A DNA stretch of 64,000 bases from Faucicola tetraodonis (lineage in GTDB: Bacteria; Pseudomonadota; Gammaproteobacteria; Pseudomonadales; Moraxellaceae): NCBI GenBank assembly GCA_032017425.1, contig DALZPW010000001.1, one strand, 5' to 3'. Positions 1 through 8,579 of this stretch are shown here, piece after piece. Position 1 is the first letter of the stretch; the number at the start of each line of letters is the position of its first letter. The notes under the pieces are model-generated. The model worked only from the letters and a program-made list of their open reading frames with translations. It was not told the origin of the DNA and did no database searches. The position numbers and the translations under genes are program-made.

Positions 1-401
1 GCAAGGCGCAGGGTTTTGGCGACACGAACCAATCGCTCCATGGTATAGTCGGGCGATTTAAAAATCCCTGAACTTAAAAACAAGCCTTCAATATAGTTGC
101 GCCGATAAAACTGCATGGTCAAATCAATCACTTCTTCAACAGTAAATGCTGCGCGCGGCGTATCGTGACTGCGCCTTGAGGTACAATACGCGCAGTCGTA
201 GATACAATGATTGGTGAATAATATTTTTAATAGGGAAACACAGCGGCCATCTTCGGTATAGCTATGACAAATACCCGAGTTAGCCGTGCCGAGTCCTTTG
301 TTATGATTGTCACGTTTGCTGCCACTCGATGAACAGGAAACATCATATTTGGCAGCATCGGCTAAGATGGATAATTTGTCTTGCAATCTTTCATAATTCA
401 T
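1..401 (-). CDS. Radical SAM protein, putative DNA modification/repair type (partial, C-terminus outside window)
   Basis: The reverse strand reads open from an ATG at 401 to the window edge, giving 133 N-terminal residues. An AAGG lies about 9 nt before the ATG. The protein begins MNYERLQDKLSILADAAKYD and reaches a Cys-x3-Cys-x2-Cys motif (CIYDCAYC), the radical SAM [4Fe-4S] site, preceded by a Ser/Cys-rich segment (SCSSSGSKR). This N-terminal pattern matches, from memory, the family called putative DNA modification/repair radical SAM protein, usually paired with a uracil-DNA-glycosylase-like gene. The partner would lie to the left, outside the window. The radical SAM call is secure; the subfamily is likely. 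The substrate is unknown. Confidence 0.75.
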   Translation of the reverse strand, partial: MNYERLQDKLSILADAAKYDVSCSSSGSKRDNHNKGLGTANSGICHSYTEDGRCVSLLKILFTNHCIYDCAYCTSRRSHDTPRAAFTVEEVIDLTMQFYRRNYIEGLFLSSGIFKSPDYTMERLVRVAKTLRL

Positions 402-515
402 CGCGTAAACCTTGCATATCTCATATATCAGCGGATAAAAACATAAAAAATAGGTTGCAAAATTAAACTTAAGATGACTATTTTACCTTATAAGCCGCTA
501 AAAATACGGTTAAAA

Positions 516-550
516 AAAAGCAAGACGACAACATGTGACGTCTTGCTTTT
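516..550 (-). terminator. Intrinsic terminator of the Thr-rich secreted protein gene
   Basis: A perfect 12-bp stem (516-527 with 539-550, GCAAGACG core) has an 11-nt loop. Read on the reverse strand it runs into a T tract (complement of 512-519). It lies about 60 nt past the stop codon at 611. Confidence 0.85.
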
Positions 551-574
551 GGTAGATTAACGAATTAGTGGCTA

Positions 575-620
575 TTTAGTGACTATGAATTACGAATTAC
601 GAATTACGGATTACGGATTA
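575..620. repeat. Tandem heptamer repeat (GAATTAC/GGATTAC)
   Basis: Three GAATTAC units are followed by GGATTAC and a truncated GGATTA, in direct tandem. The stop codon of the reverse-strand gene (611-613) lies inside the array, so the last codons (VNP, stop) are written by the repeat. A looser array of similar 7-mers sits after the tyrB terminator at about 2853-2907 and also ends in ATTAACG. Confidence 0.8.
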
Positions 621-1186
621 ACGATAATAGCCGGTGCAGTCGTGACAGGCACAGTGGTCATTGTCGCTACCGCAGGCGTTGATGCCGGTAGCAATACCGG
701 GGTTGTCGTGGTAGTAGAAACAACCGTGGCAGGTTTTGACAGGGTTACTGTTGCGCCTGAGCCTGTTTGTAACGTCACTGGGGTGGTGGTATTGACATTC
801 GATGTTGATACTACAGTGGTACTAGGTAGTGTTGTAATAGGGGCTGTTGTTACCACAGGTGCTGTGGTAGTGACGACAGGCGTAGAGGTAGAGGTAGAGA
901 CAGTGCGATAGGTCGGCGTGGTGACAATTTGTGTCGGGTAAAATGGCATACCGTCAACGATGGTAAATCCATTGGGGCGAACCATCACTGTATCACTAGT
1001 GCCATCGCTATGTTGATTGACAATCGTTGTGGTTTTTGGCGCCACGCGGGTCGTGGTTACTGTTGTTGTTTTTTTGGCGGCGGCTTTAACGGTACGCGCA
1101 TGACTCGGTGTTGCCACAGCACTCATGGCAATCACCACAACAGTCGCGGCAACGATTTGGGATTTTTTTATAGCAGTCATCATCAT
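611..1186 (-). CDS. Secreted Thr/Val-rich low-complexity protein
   Basis: The protein has about 191 residues. The ATG at 1186 is preferred because GAGGA lies 8-9 nt upstream of it; the in-frame ATG at 1201 would place that ribosome site inside the gene. The N-terminus (basic start, hydrophobic core IVAATVVVIAMSAVA, then TPSHA) is a signal peptide with likely cleavage after SHA. The mature protein is dominated by Thr, Val, Pro and Ser runs, with one less repetitive segment around MVRPNGFTIVDGMPFYP. No domain or enzyme motif is visible. It is probably a periplasmic or surface protein. The function is unknown; the repeats make its length prone to variation. Confidence 0.7.
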   Translation of the reverse strand: MMMTAIKKSQIVAATVVVIAMSAVATPSHARTVKAAAKKTTTVTTTRVAPKTTTIVNQHSDGTSDTVMVRPNGFTIVDGMPFYPTQIVTTPTYRTVSTSTSTPVVTTTAPVVTTAPITTLPSTTVVSTSNVNTTTPVTLQTGSGATVTLSKPATVVSTTTTTPVLLPASTPAVATMTTVPVTTAPAIIVNP

Positions 1187-1568
1187 GTTGTGTTTCCTCA
1201 AAAATACACAGTGGTAAAAAATAAATAGGGGTCAAAAATACACACCGAATTGATGAAATTATTATGCGCATATTGTTGATAGAAATATAAGTTATAAATG
1301 TAAATAACACGCAAAATTTGCAATTTATGCGATAGCTGCTGTGAAAAAATGTAACTACATGGGTCAATTAACCCATTGAACAGGACACTTTGATAGGCTT
1401 GAATTTTTGCTAATTAAAGCGCTTAGACCAGCAAAAAAATAGGCGTGACGGTTGTTTTATTGGGTTACAAGGTTTATCCTTATCCGTTGACATTGAATAT
1501 TTGGGCAATGCCACGTTAGCGTAAATTTTTTAGCAGTCAAACTTATCAATTAAATGTAGGAGCTATTC
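1187..1568. other. 382-nt intergenic region between divergent genes, with a candidate operator
   Basis: This region must hold promoters for the reverse-strand secreted protein and forward-strand tyrB. An inverted repeat, ATGGGT-6 nt-ACCCAT, lies at 1359-1376 and may bind a regulator. A TTGACA hexamer lies at about 1487, but no good -10 box sits at the right distance, so I call no promoter. No further coding sequence is convincing. Confidence 0.4.
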
Positions 1569-2765
1569 ATGTTTTCACATGTAGAACCGTATGCAGGTGA
1601 CCCGATTTTGGGGTTGATGGACAAGCATAAACAAGACCCACGTGCCGACAAAGTTAATTTGGGTGTGGGTGTATATTTTGATAATGACGGTAAATTACCC
1701 GTCCTCAACTGTGTGCAAAAAGCTGAAGCACAAATCGCTAATCCACCAAAACCACGTCCCTACCTGCCAATGGACGGTCTGCCAGGTTATCGCGCTGCTT
1801 GCCAAAACCTATTGTTTGGTAAAGATGCACAAGTATTAAAAGATAAGCGTGTGGCAACCACAGCGACCATCGGTGGTTCAGGCGCGCTCAAAGTCGGGGC
1901 TGATTTTATTCATGCTTGGTTTCCACAAGCCAAATGCTATGTGTCTGACCCAACGTGGGCGAACCATATCGGTATTTTTGAAGGTTCTGGTTTTGCGGTG
2001 GGCAAATATCCCTACTATGATGCAGCGACCAATGGCATCAAATTTGATGAACTGATTGCTTTTTTAAACACCTTGCAAGCCCATGATGTGGTGTTGCTGC
2101 ATCCTTGTTGTCATAACCCAACGGGCGTTGATTTGACCCAAGCGCAATGGGATCAAGTCCTTGAAGTGGTCAAAGCGAAAAACTTGCTTGCCTTTATGGA
2201 TATTGCCTATCAAGGCTTTGGTGAAGACATGGATGCAGATGTCTATGCGATTCGCAAAGCAGTGGACATGGGCTTGTTGTTCTTTGTCAGTAACTCATTC
2301 TCAAAAAATCTATCGCTGTATGGTGAGCGTGTTGGCGGTTTATCTGTGGTGTGTAAAGACGAAGCACAAGCCAAAGCGGTACAAGGTCAATTGCAGTTCA
2401 ATATTCGCCGCATTTACTCAAGCCCACCTTCGCATGGCGGTCACGTGGTTGATATCGTGATGAATGACGAAGCGTTATTCAATGAATGGGTACAAGAAGT
2501 GTATGTGATGCGCGATCGTATCAAAGAGATGCGCCAAAAACTGCGTGACAGCTTAGAGGCCAAATTACCGGGTCGCAGTTTTGAATATATCACCAAGCAA
2601 AACGGTATGTTTAGCTATACCGGTCTCACCCCTGAGCAAGTAGCGCGCATTATCAAAGATTTTGGTATCTATATGGTCGCTAATGGGCGTATCTCAGTTG
2701 CTGGTCTAAACGCTAGCAATATCGACTATGTAGCCAATGCCATGGCAGAAGTGTTAAAAGACTAA
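1569..2765 (+). CDS. tyrB: Aromatic amino acid aminotransferase (class I, TyrB/AspC family)
   Basis: This 398-residue PLP enzyme moves amino groups between aromatic or acidic amino acids and 2-oxo acids in the cytosol, e.g. the last step of Phe/Tyr synthesis. The start is well placed: GTAGGAG lies just upstream of the ATG. Family signatures run in order: MFSHVEPYAGDPILGL at the N-terminus, the HPCCHNPTG cofactor loop near residue 180, and the PLP lysine K246 in SNSFSKN, followed by GERVG. Length equals the family norm. AspC and TyrB are close paralogues, so aromatic versus aspartate preference is inferred. The gene is monocistronic, with a strong terminator behind it. Confidence 0.88.
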   Translation: MFSHVEPYAGDPILGLMDKHKQDPRADKVNLGVGVYFDNDGKLPVLNCVQKAEAQIANPPKPRPYLPMDGLPGYRAACQNLLFGKDAQVLKDKRVATTATIGGSGALKVGADFIHAWFPQAKCYVSDPTWANHIGIFEGSGFAVGKYPYYDAATNGIKFDELIAFLNTLQAHDVVLLHPCCHNPTGVDLTQAQWDQVLEVVKAKNLLAFMDIAYQGFGEDMDADVYAIRKAVDMGLLFFVSNSFSKNLSLYGERVGGLSVVCKDEAQAKAVQGQLQFNIRRIYSSPPSHGGHVVDIVMNDEALFNEWVQEVYVMRDRIKEMRQKLRDSLEAKLPGRSFEYITKQNGMFSYTGLTPEQVARIIKDFGIYMVANGRISVAGLNASNIDYVANAMAEVLKD

Positions 2766-2823
2766 GCTTTTTAAATGCGCTTATTAAATAAGCCTGTTAA
2801 AAAACTAAGATACTTAAACAATC

Positions 2824-2852
2824 AAAACCCTTAACCGCGTGTTAGGGGTTTT
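2824..2852 (+). terminator. Intrinsic terminator of tyrB
   Basis: AAAACCCTTAAC (2824-2835) pairs with GTTAGGGGTTTT (2841-2852) with a single G-T wobble and a 5-nt loop. It is followed by T residues, 58 nt after the stop codon. Confidence 0.85.
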
Positions 2853-2907
2853 TTATGACTTATGGCTTACGATTTATAAGTGATGGTTTATGACTTATGA
2901 TTAACGG
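2853..2907. repeat. Degenerate heptamer-like repeats after the tyrB terminator
   Basis: The stretch is built from imperfect 7-8-mers such as TTATGAC, TTATGGC, TTACGAT, TTATAAG and TTATGAT, ending in ATTAACG. It resembles the tidier GAATTAC array at 575-620 and has the same setting, immediately beyond a gene end. Confidence 0.5.
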
Positions 2908-3056
2908 GGTGGGGGAGTATTTAAGCCCGTTTTGGTAAGATTGTAGAAATATTTTTGACTGTTGTTAATTAAATCGCCACAAAAAACCTTGCTTTTCGTA
3001 TCGGCTTTTGCTGAGATACCGATTACAATAATTTTTATAAAAATAGGATATCTTTT

Positions 3057-3839
3057 ATGGTCGCCCACAACCCCATACCCAATTTTCAAACCGCAACTGA
3101 TTCTACGCCGCCATCCATCCCGCAAGCCCTCACCCCGCAGTTTCGAGAAATCGACTACGGCAATAACGTTGCCCAGCGTACCTTGTGCGTTTTGGTGTTG
3201 GATTTGTCAGGCTCAATGGCGATACGCTCAGGCAATGGTGACAAACGCCGTATCGATATGCTTAATGAAGGGATTGAGGCGTTTTATCATGATTTGATGA
3301 AAGATGAAACAGCCCGCAACCGTGTGCGTTTAGCCATTGTCATTGTGGGCGGGGTCAATGATACCGCAGAGCTGATGATGGATTGGACCGATGCGATTGA
3401 TTTTTTCCCCATTAAATTTCGTGAAAATGGCATGACGCCGCTCGGGCAAGGTATGTTACTTGCGCTCAATTTGATTGAGCAAGAGCGTATCAATCTACGC
3501 GACAACGGTATCAATTATACCCGTCCTTGGGTCATTGCCATGACGGATGGTCTGCCCACCGACAGCCAAGATGTGTGGCAGGCGGCTATCAATCAATGTC
3601 ACCAAGCCGAGCAAAATAATCAATGTATTATTTATCCGATTGCCATTGATGCGGTCGTGCAAGAAGTTAAGATGCTCAAGCAACTATCGATTTTAACCCC
3701 GCCCGTGCATCTCAACTCCGTTAAATTTGTCGAATTTTTTGTGTGGTTGTCCGCGAGTCTTAAAACCGTGTCACAATCTGCGCCTGGAGAAACCGTGCAA
3801 TTAGGGAGCATCTCACCGTGGGCGACCATTCAAAGTTGA
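3057..3839 (+). CDS. TerY-like von Willebrand factor A domain protein
   Basis: This 260-residue protein is almost entirely one VWA domain. The metal-ion-dependent adhesion site is complete: D49-x-S51-x-S53 (VLDLSGSM), T127 (GMTPLGQG) and D164 (MTDGLP). No signal peptide or membrane segment is seen, so it should be cytosolic. An AGGA lies 8 nt before the ATG. It opens a seven-gene run on the same strand. VWA next to a PP2C phosphatase and a Ser/Thr kinase is the TerY-P triad described for tellurite/Ter-type stress systems, where TerY-like proteins are thought to be metal-dependent scaffolds. Here the triad leads into cell-wall synthesis genes, so it may assemble or sense a complex at the membrane (inference). 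Confidence 0.85.
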   Translation: MVAHNPIPNFQTATDSTPPSIPQALTPQFREIDYGNNVAQRTLCVLVLDLSGSMAIRSGNGDKRRIDMLNEGIEAFYHDLMKDETARNRVRLAIVIVGGVNDTAELMMDWTDAIDFFPIKFRENGMTPLGQGMLLALNLIEQERINLRDNGINYTRPWVIAMTDGLPTDSQDVWQAAINQCHQAEQNNQCIIYPIAIDAVVQEVKMLKQLSILTPPVHLNSVKFVEFFVWLSASLKTVSQSAPGETVQLGSISPWATIQS

Positions 3840-3903
3840 TGGTAAAGACAATCACCTGCAACGCTCATGATAATAAAAAACCTAAAAAAAATTGGGGATA
3901 ATG

Positions 3904-6006
3904 ATGAACCAAACCACGGATTTGTTCGCGCAAACATCGCAATCATCAGTCCAATCATCTTGGGAGGTGTATGGCGCATCCAGTATTGGTAAATCCCATA
4001 TCGACAGCAACCTGCCCAATCAAGACAGTATCTATTTGCAAAAAACCGAACACGGTATAGCGGCTGTGGTATGTGATGGGGCAGGCTCGGCAAAATTTAG
4101 CCAAGCGGGGGCAGCGTTTTTTAGTCAATCAATTGGAAAAATGCTGCTCAGTCTCGGTATTAGTCACAGTGTCAGTAGCAGCGGCATTGCGTTTGATTTG
4201 GTGCAAGTCAAACAGCAAATTATCGAGCAATTATCACAAATACGCCTTGACCTGCAGTCACAGCTGACCGCCGAATCAAGCCTAAAAGATTATCACACCA
4301 CCTTTACCGGGGTATTAATTGATGCTAATCATCAAGCACTATTGGTGCAAATCGGCGATAGTCCTCTCATTACTAGCCAATTTGTTGTCCGCCATCCTCA
4401 CATTGATTATTTCACCAACTTGCAAGTGTACGGGGATGATAGCAAGAATGAATACGTCAATGAGACACATTTTATCACCCAAGACAATTGGCAACCCTTT
4501 TTAAGGGTTGAGCCCATTGATTTATCGCAAGTGGATTGCCTTGCACTGATGTCGGATGGCTGTGCGGACTTGGTATTTGAAGGCGCAAGTGTTACGCCCA
4601 AAATTTACCGCCCTTTTTTTGGCAACTTGCTGTTTAATTTAACCCAAAGTCAAAGCTCACAGCAGGGCAGCGCGATTATTGAACAGGCGCTTGGCAACCC
4701 TGCGACCTATCGATTAACCGGTGATGATAAATCCTTGGTGGTGTTATTAAAAAATCAACAGCATTATCAAAATCTTGAACCGATGGTTGAGGTACAAAAT
4801 GAAGCCCTAGCGAATGACACTATAGTGACTGAAATCATAGCGACCGCACCAAACAACCCCACGGTCTGGCATGCCGATGCTGTCAATCATAAAAATCCCC
4901 ACGCCACTAGCACGCCTGATGATATAGCCTTTAATAACATCAATAACGTAGCGCCTAACCCAAATCCGCATTCTGACAGTGGTGTACATGCTTTTCCTGC
5001 AACTCTAGCGGCTACAGCATCACAGGTGTTGCCCCCTTCGCAGTCCGTCAGTGACGCAACTAAACAGCGGCGTAATACTGCTATGATGGCTGGCGCCGCG
5101 ATGCTCATTGGCACAGGTGTATTGGGCTGGATAAATAAAGATCGCTTGCTGCCCACGCAAACTGTCAACAATGCCAATACTGCGGCATCGGTGGCGAGCA
5201 CAACGCCCACCTCGGCTATAACGCCCCCACTGACCGCGCACACACTGGATGATTCTTATGTCATTGATTTGAGCAAAGTCGCAGCGGTTACCGATAGTGG
5301 CAATCCGAGCGATGATCCCATCCTAAAGGTGATAGTAGCCAGTCCGCAAGGTCAGTCTATCGATGTCATCGAGCAAAACTCCAAACGAACAAGCAGCGCT
5401 AAAACTAAAAACGACACTAAAAACGAAAACAAAAATGGTGTGAATCAGCCATTGTTATCCGCCACTATTACCACGGTGGTCGCTAATAAAAACCCATCGG
5501 CTGCAACGGTTGCCAGTGGCGCAGCGAGTACAGCGTTGCAAAACCAACATACCGATGCTGCTTTGGCGGCTACTTTGAGCGACTCACAATTTAACAATCA
5601 TGCTGTCAAACTTGCCGCTAAAGCAAGCTGCTTGCCAGTTACCGATACCCATGATTTGACAAATTTAGGGGTCACCATCCAGCCCACCATGAATTACTAC
5701 AACTGCCAAATTAGCTTGCCTATCAAATCGATGATAAGCCAAATAGCGGGGTTAAGCAAAAATACGGAAATCTTGGATAGTCTGACGCTCGATAAAGGGT
5801 TAGCAGAAATTTTAACTAGCTCTACCAGCCATACAGCAGCTACCGCCTCTACGGGTTTGCCTGCTAGCACGGTCAGCGATTCTAGCGGCAATCAGCAAAT
5901 ACAGCTATACTATTTGGGTATTACTGAGCCAGTAAATCATATGAGTGCTACTGCTAGCACTGAGTTAGCCGCTTTACCCACCTCATCTGCCCATCTGAAG
6001 AGATAG
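3904..6006 (+). CDS. PP2C-type Ser/Thr protein phosphatase with transmembrane anchor and periplasmic tail
   Basis: About 700 residues. GGGGA at 3894-3898 fits the ATG at 3904 best; the reading frame also has ATG 3901 and TTG 3892. Residues 1-285 are a PP2C phosphatase: VCDGAGS with D58, the hydrophobic VQIGDSPL strand, LMSDG with D218, and TGDDKS with D274/D275, which supply the Asp ligands of the two-metal centre. A low-complexity Asn/Ala/Thr linker leads to one membrane helix (MMAGAAMLIGTGVLGWI), then an Ala/Thr/Ser-rich C-terminal half, probably periplasmic, with two Cys. It should dephosphorylate targets of the kinase encoded 3 nt downstream. PstP of mycobacteria has the same layout (cytosolic PP2C, one helix, outer tail). 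Confidence 0.85.
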   Translation: MNQTTDLFAQTSQSSVQSSWEVYGASSIGKSHIDSNLPNQDSIYLQKTEHGIAAVVCDGAGSAKFSQAGAAFFSQSIGKMLLSLGISHSVSSSGIAFDLVQVKQQIIEQLSQIRLDLQSQLTAESSLKDYHTTFTGVLIDANHQALLVQIGDSPLITSQFVVRHPHIDYFTNLQVYGDDSKNEYVNETHFITQDNWQPFLRVEPIDLSQVDCLALMSDGCADLVFEGASVTPKIYRPFFGNLLFNLTQSQSSQQGSAIIEQALGNPATYRLTGDDKSLVVLLKNQQHYQNLEPMVEVQNEALANDTIVTEIIATAPNNPTVWHADAVNHKNPHATSTPDDIAFNNINNVAPNPNPHSDSGVHAFPATLAATASQVLPPSQSVSDATKQRRNTAMMAGAAMLIGTGVLGWINKDRLLPTQTVNNANTAASVASTTPTSAITPPLTAHTLDDSYVIDLSKVAAVTDSGNPSDDPILKVIVASPQGQSIDVIEQNSKRTSSAKTKNDTKNENKNGVNQPLLSATITTVVANKNPSAATVASGAASTALQNQHTDAALAATLSDSQFNNHAVKLAAKASCLPVTDTHDLTNLGVTIQPTMNYYNCQISLPIKSMISQIAGLSKNTEILDSLTLDKGLAEILTSSTSHTAATASTGLPASTVSDSSGNQQIQLYYLGITEPVNHMSATASTELAALPTSSAHLKR

Positions 6007-6009
6007 TCC

Positions 6010-8538
6010 ATGCCGTATTTAATTGCAAACAATCAGCGTATCACCATTGATTTGCCTATCTCTCATGAGATCGGCTCGGGCGGTATGGGCATTGTCTACC
6101 GTCTTGGTAATCTGTTTGGCACGGGCAATTTGGTGGCAAAAATCTTTAAAAATCCCACCGATCCCAAAAACCCCAGCCTTGCCAAACTACAAGCCATGAT
6201 GGCGCGCCCGCCTGAGCATATTTATGAAGTGATTAATGGGGTAGGGTATACCCAGTTTGCTTGGGTGAGACATCTGATTGTCGGCGAACATGATGAGCTC
6301 ATTGGCTATGCCATGCCAGAGCTGGACTTTGATAGGTCGTTATCGCTCAATCCTTTTATGTACCCAAGAGAGGCAGCAAAACTGACCGCGTATCAGCAGA
6401 GTCTCAATTATCGTGTGCAGCTGTGTGCCAATATTAGCGCCTTGATGGCGGACTTGCATGGTCATGGGCATGCCTTTATTGATTTTAAAGAAGCCAATAT
6501 ACGTCTGATGCCAGAGCCAAGCACGGGCATGGATGATGATTATAAAGGCTTTATCGTTGGGTTTATCGACTGTGATAGCTATCGTATTACTGGCAGTGAT
6601 GGCAGCGTTTATCCAAGTCCTGTAATCTCACCTGAAATGACCAGTCCTGAATACCATGAACACAAAGATATTGGTTTGTTGGATGAAAAACACGACCGTT
6701 TTGTACTGGCGATTGAGCTGTTTAAAATTTTAAACAATGGTATTCATCCTTTTTATTTTATCCCTGTGTCAGACCGATTAAAAAATGCTGCCCATCGCAA
6801 TACCGACCAATTCATCAAAGAGCGGCTATATGCTTATGGCTTGCAGCCACAGCCAGAGATTGCACCGCTAAAAAATAGCATTCATGTGTGTTGGGATGAC
6901 CAAACCCGTGCAATGTTTGATAAAGCGTTTTTATCGACCAATCCAACTGATCGCCCAAGCGCCGCCGAGTGGGAAAACCATCTACGCGGATTGGTTCAAC
7001 ACCGCCAGTTTAAAGTGTGTGAAAATTATCCCAATGACGCCAGTCACATTCATTTTGTTGGTAAACCTTGTCATCGCTGTCTGTTTTTAACCGTACCCAA
7101 TAACCCGTTAACCACGCCCGTCACACCTGTACCCGCAATCAGCGCTGTAGCGACAACCAGCGTCTGGCAGACCACGCCCACCCATGCTTCTGTAGCTTCT
7201 ACTGCTGCAAATCACCCAAATCAGCAGCCAAGCACGGCTTTGACCGGTTTGATGGATGATGAAACATTGGCAACTAATCGTCGGCTTGAGCAATCGCTCA
7301 ATACTCAGGCTAACAGTCAAAGGGGCACACCGAGCCAACCCATCAATATAGTCAATGCAAATGTAGTCAATGCAGGAAATGCAGTCGATGACGCGACCCT
7401 AACACCGGCGACTCATTCAATGGCGATGATAGATACGATGCTAGATACAATGGCAGATGCGATAACAGCACCCGCGCATCACACTGATATTACAGAGGCG
7501 ACACCCACTACGCCACCGCATACCAATGCCACCGGTGAGGTATCTGTCAAAAATCCCTCTAAAGGGTGGTTGATAGCGATGATTGCTGCCCTAGTGGCAA
7601 TCGGTGGCTATGGCGTATCAAGGTTAAAATCCGCCTCAACACCCATAACATCACAATCCGCCACTAACAATCAGTCCGATAATACCAAAGCGGCAAGTAC
7701 CGATGACAATCCACAAAAAAAACCAAAAAGCCAAAATAGTTACACTACCATCATCAAATCGCTGCCAACAGCAAAAGCCACTATGACGCAAGCGCTTAAA
7801 GAGCAAAATGGCTTTTTTTCTTCTTCGTCGCAAACTAGCGTAGCCAAGCTGTATCAAGATACGCTCGGTATTAGCCCGGAGTTTTTTGATAACGTAGTCA
7901 AGGTGGGTGAGTTTGCCGAGCCATCGCTCAAACAATTGCAAGAGCTGGGTTACAGTCAAGATATCAATGCGACAAAGCAATACTCGCTTGAAGCCTTTCG
8001 CAACGCGGATATGGGCTATTTTAAACAGCAGCCGATAAATAAAACGCTCGCCAAACAACTCAATGAAGCGGCAAAAAACTATTACTGGCGCAAAAAAGAC
8101 CCAAAAGCCGCCGCTTATCTTCAAGCGCAAGCAGTGAAATACAATCCCAACCAAGGCGAATATGTCGCTAATTTCGCTTATTATTTATTTAAAAATAACT
8201 ATCCTTATAGCAAATCTTTTTTGCTTTATGCGCTACAAACGCCGCGTGATAGCAGCAAATACCCCAATACTTATATGATTGAATTGGCAGCGGCAATGGC
8301 ACTGCAAGTGGGTGATGACAAAGGCGCAGTGGGGTCGTTATTGGCACAGTTTTATACCACGGACGATCAACAAAAACGTTGCCAAAACATGTTAAATTAT
8401 CCGCAAACCTATCCAGAACTGGTACCCATCGCCGAGAAAGTATTAGCCATTATCGACCAGCAAAACAGCAGCGGCGCCAATCCTGTACCTGCTGAGTGCT
8501 TGCCGCCATACAACTGGGTCGTTGGATCGTCAAATTAG
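6010..8538 (+). CDS. Transmembrane Ser/Thr protein kinase (divergent, TerY-P triad type)
   Basis: 842 residues, starting 3 nt after the phosphatase stop, so probably translationally coupled. The kinase domain (about 1-330) has the glycine loop GSGGMG (22-27), VAK with K44, a catalytic loop with D158, K160 and N163 but no His-Arg before the Asp, and D187-C-D189 where DFG is expected. The key catalytic and metal ligands are therefore kept although the motifs are unusual. A cysteine-containing segment (CHRCLF) ends the domain. After a Thr/Ala-rich linker comes one membrane helix (WLIAMIAALVAIGGYGV, about 519-537), then a roughly 300-residue helical region, probably periplasmic, with TPR-like repeats rather than PASTA domains. 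Likely substrates are the FHA partner and the SEDS/PBP pair downstream (inference). Confidence 0.82.
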   Translation: MPYLIANNQRITIDLPISHEIGSGGMGIVYRLGNLFGTGNLVAKIFKNPTDPKNPSLAKLQAMMARPPEHIYEVINGVGYTQFAWVRHLIVGEHDELIGYAMPELDFDRSLSLNPFMYPREAAKLTAYQQSLNYRVQLCANISALMADLHGHGHAFIDFKEANIRLMPEPSTGMDDDYKGFIVGFIDCDSYRITGSDGSVYPSPVISPEMTSPEYHEHKDIGLLDEKHDRFVLAIELFKILNNGIHPFYFIPVSDRLKNAAHRNTDQFIKERLYAYGLQPQPEIAPLKNSIHVCWDDQTRAMFDKAFLSTNPTDRPSAAEWENHLRGLVQHRQFKVCENYPNDASHIHFVGKPCHRCLFLTVPNNPLTTPVTPVPAISAVATTSVWQTTPTHASVASTAANHPNQQPSTALTGLMDDETLATNRRLEQSLNTQANSQRGTPSQPINIVNANVVNAGNAVDDATLTPATHSMAMIDTMLDTMADAITAPAHHTDITEATPTTPPHTNATGEVSVKNPSKGWLIAMIAALVAIGGYGVSRLKSASTPITSQSATNNQSDNTKAASTDDNPQKKPKSQNSYTTIIKSLPTAKATMTQALKEQNGFFSSSSQTSVAKLYQDTLGISPEFFDNVVKVGEFAEPSLKQLQELGYSQDINATKQYSLEAFRNADMGYFKQQPINKTLAKQLNEAAKNYYWRKKDPKAAAYLQAQAVKYNPNQGEYVANFAYYLFKNNYPYSKSFLLYALQTPRDSSKYPNTYMIELAAAMALQVGDDKGAVGSLLAQFYTTDDQQKRCQNMLNYPQTYPELVPIAEKVLAIIDQQNSSGANPVPAECLPPYNWVVGSSN

Positions 8539-8579
8539 TTTATCAAATTGAAAATATGAAAATAGGGTAGTAAACATCT

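Noticed and set aside
929..1228. 99-codon forward frame opposite the Thr-rich protein
   Set aside because: His/Asn/Cys-rich mirror of the repeat-rich gene on the other strand, which has a signal peptide and ribosome site.
7651..8154. 167-codon reverse open frame inside the kinase gene
   Set aside because: Antisense to the kinase C-terminal region; no similarity to any family I know.
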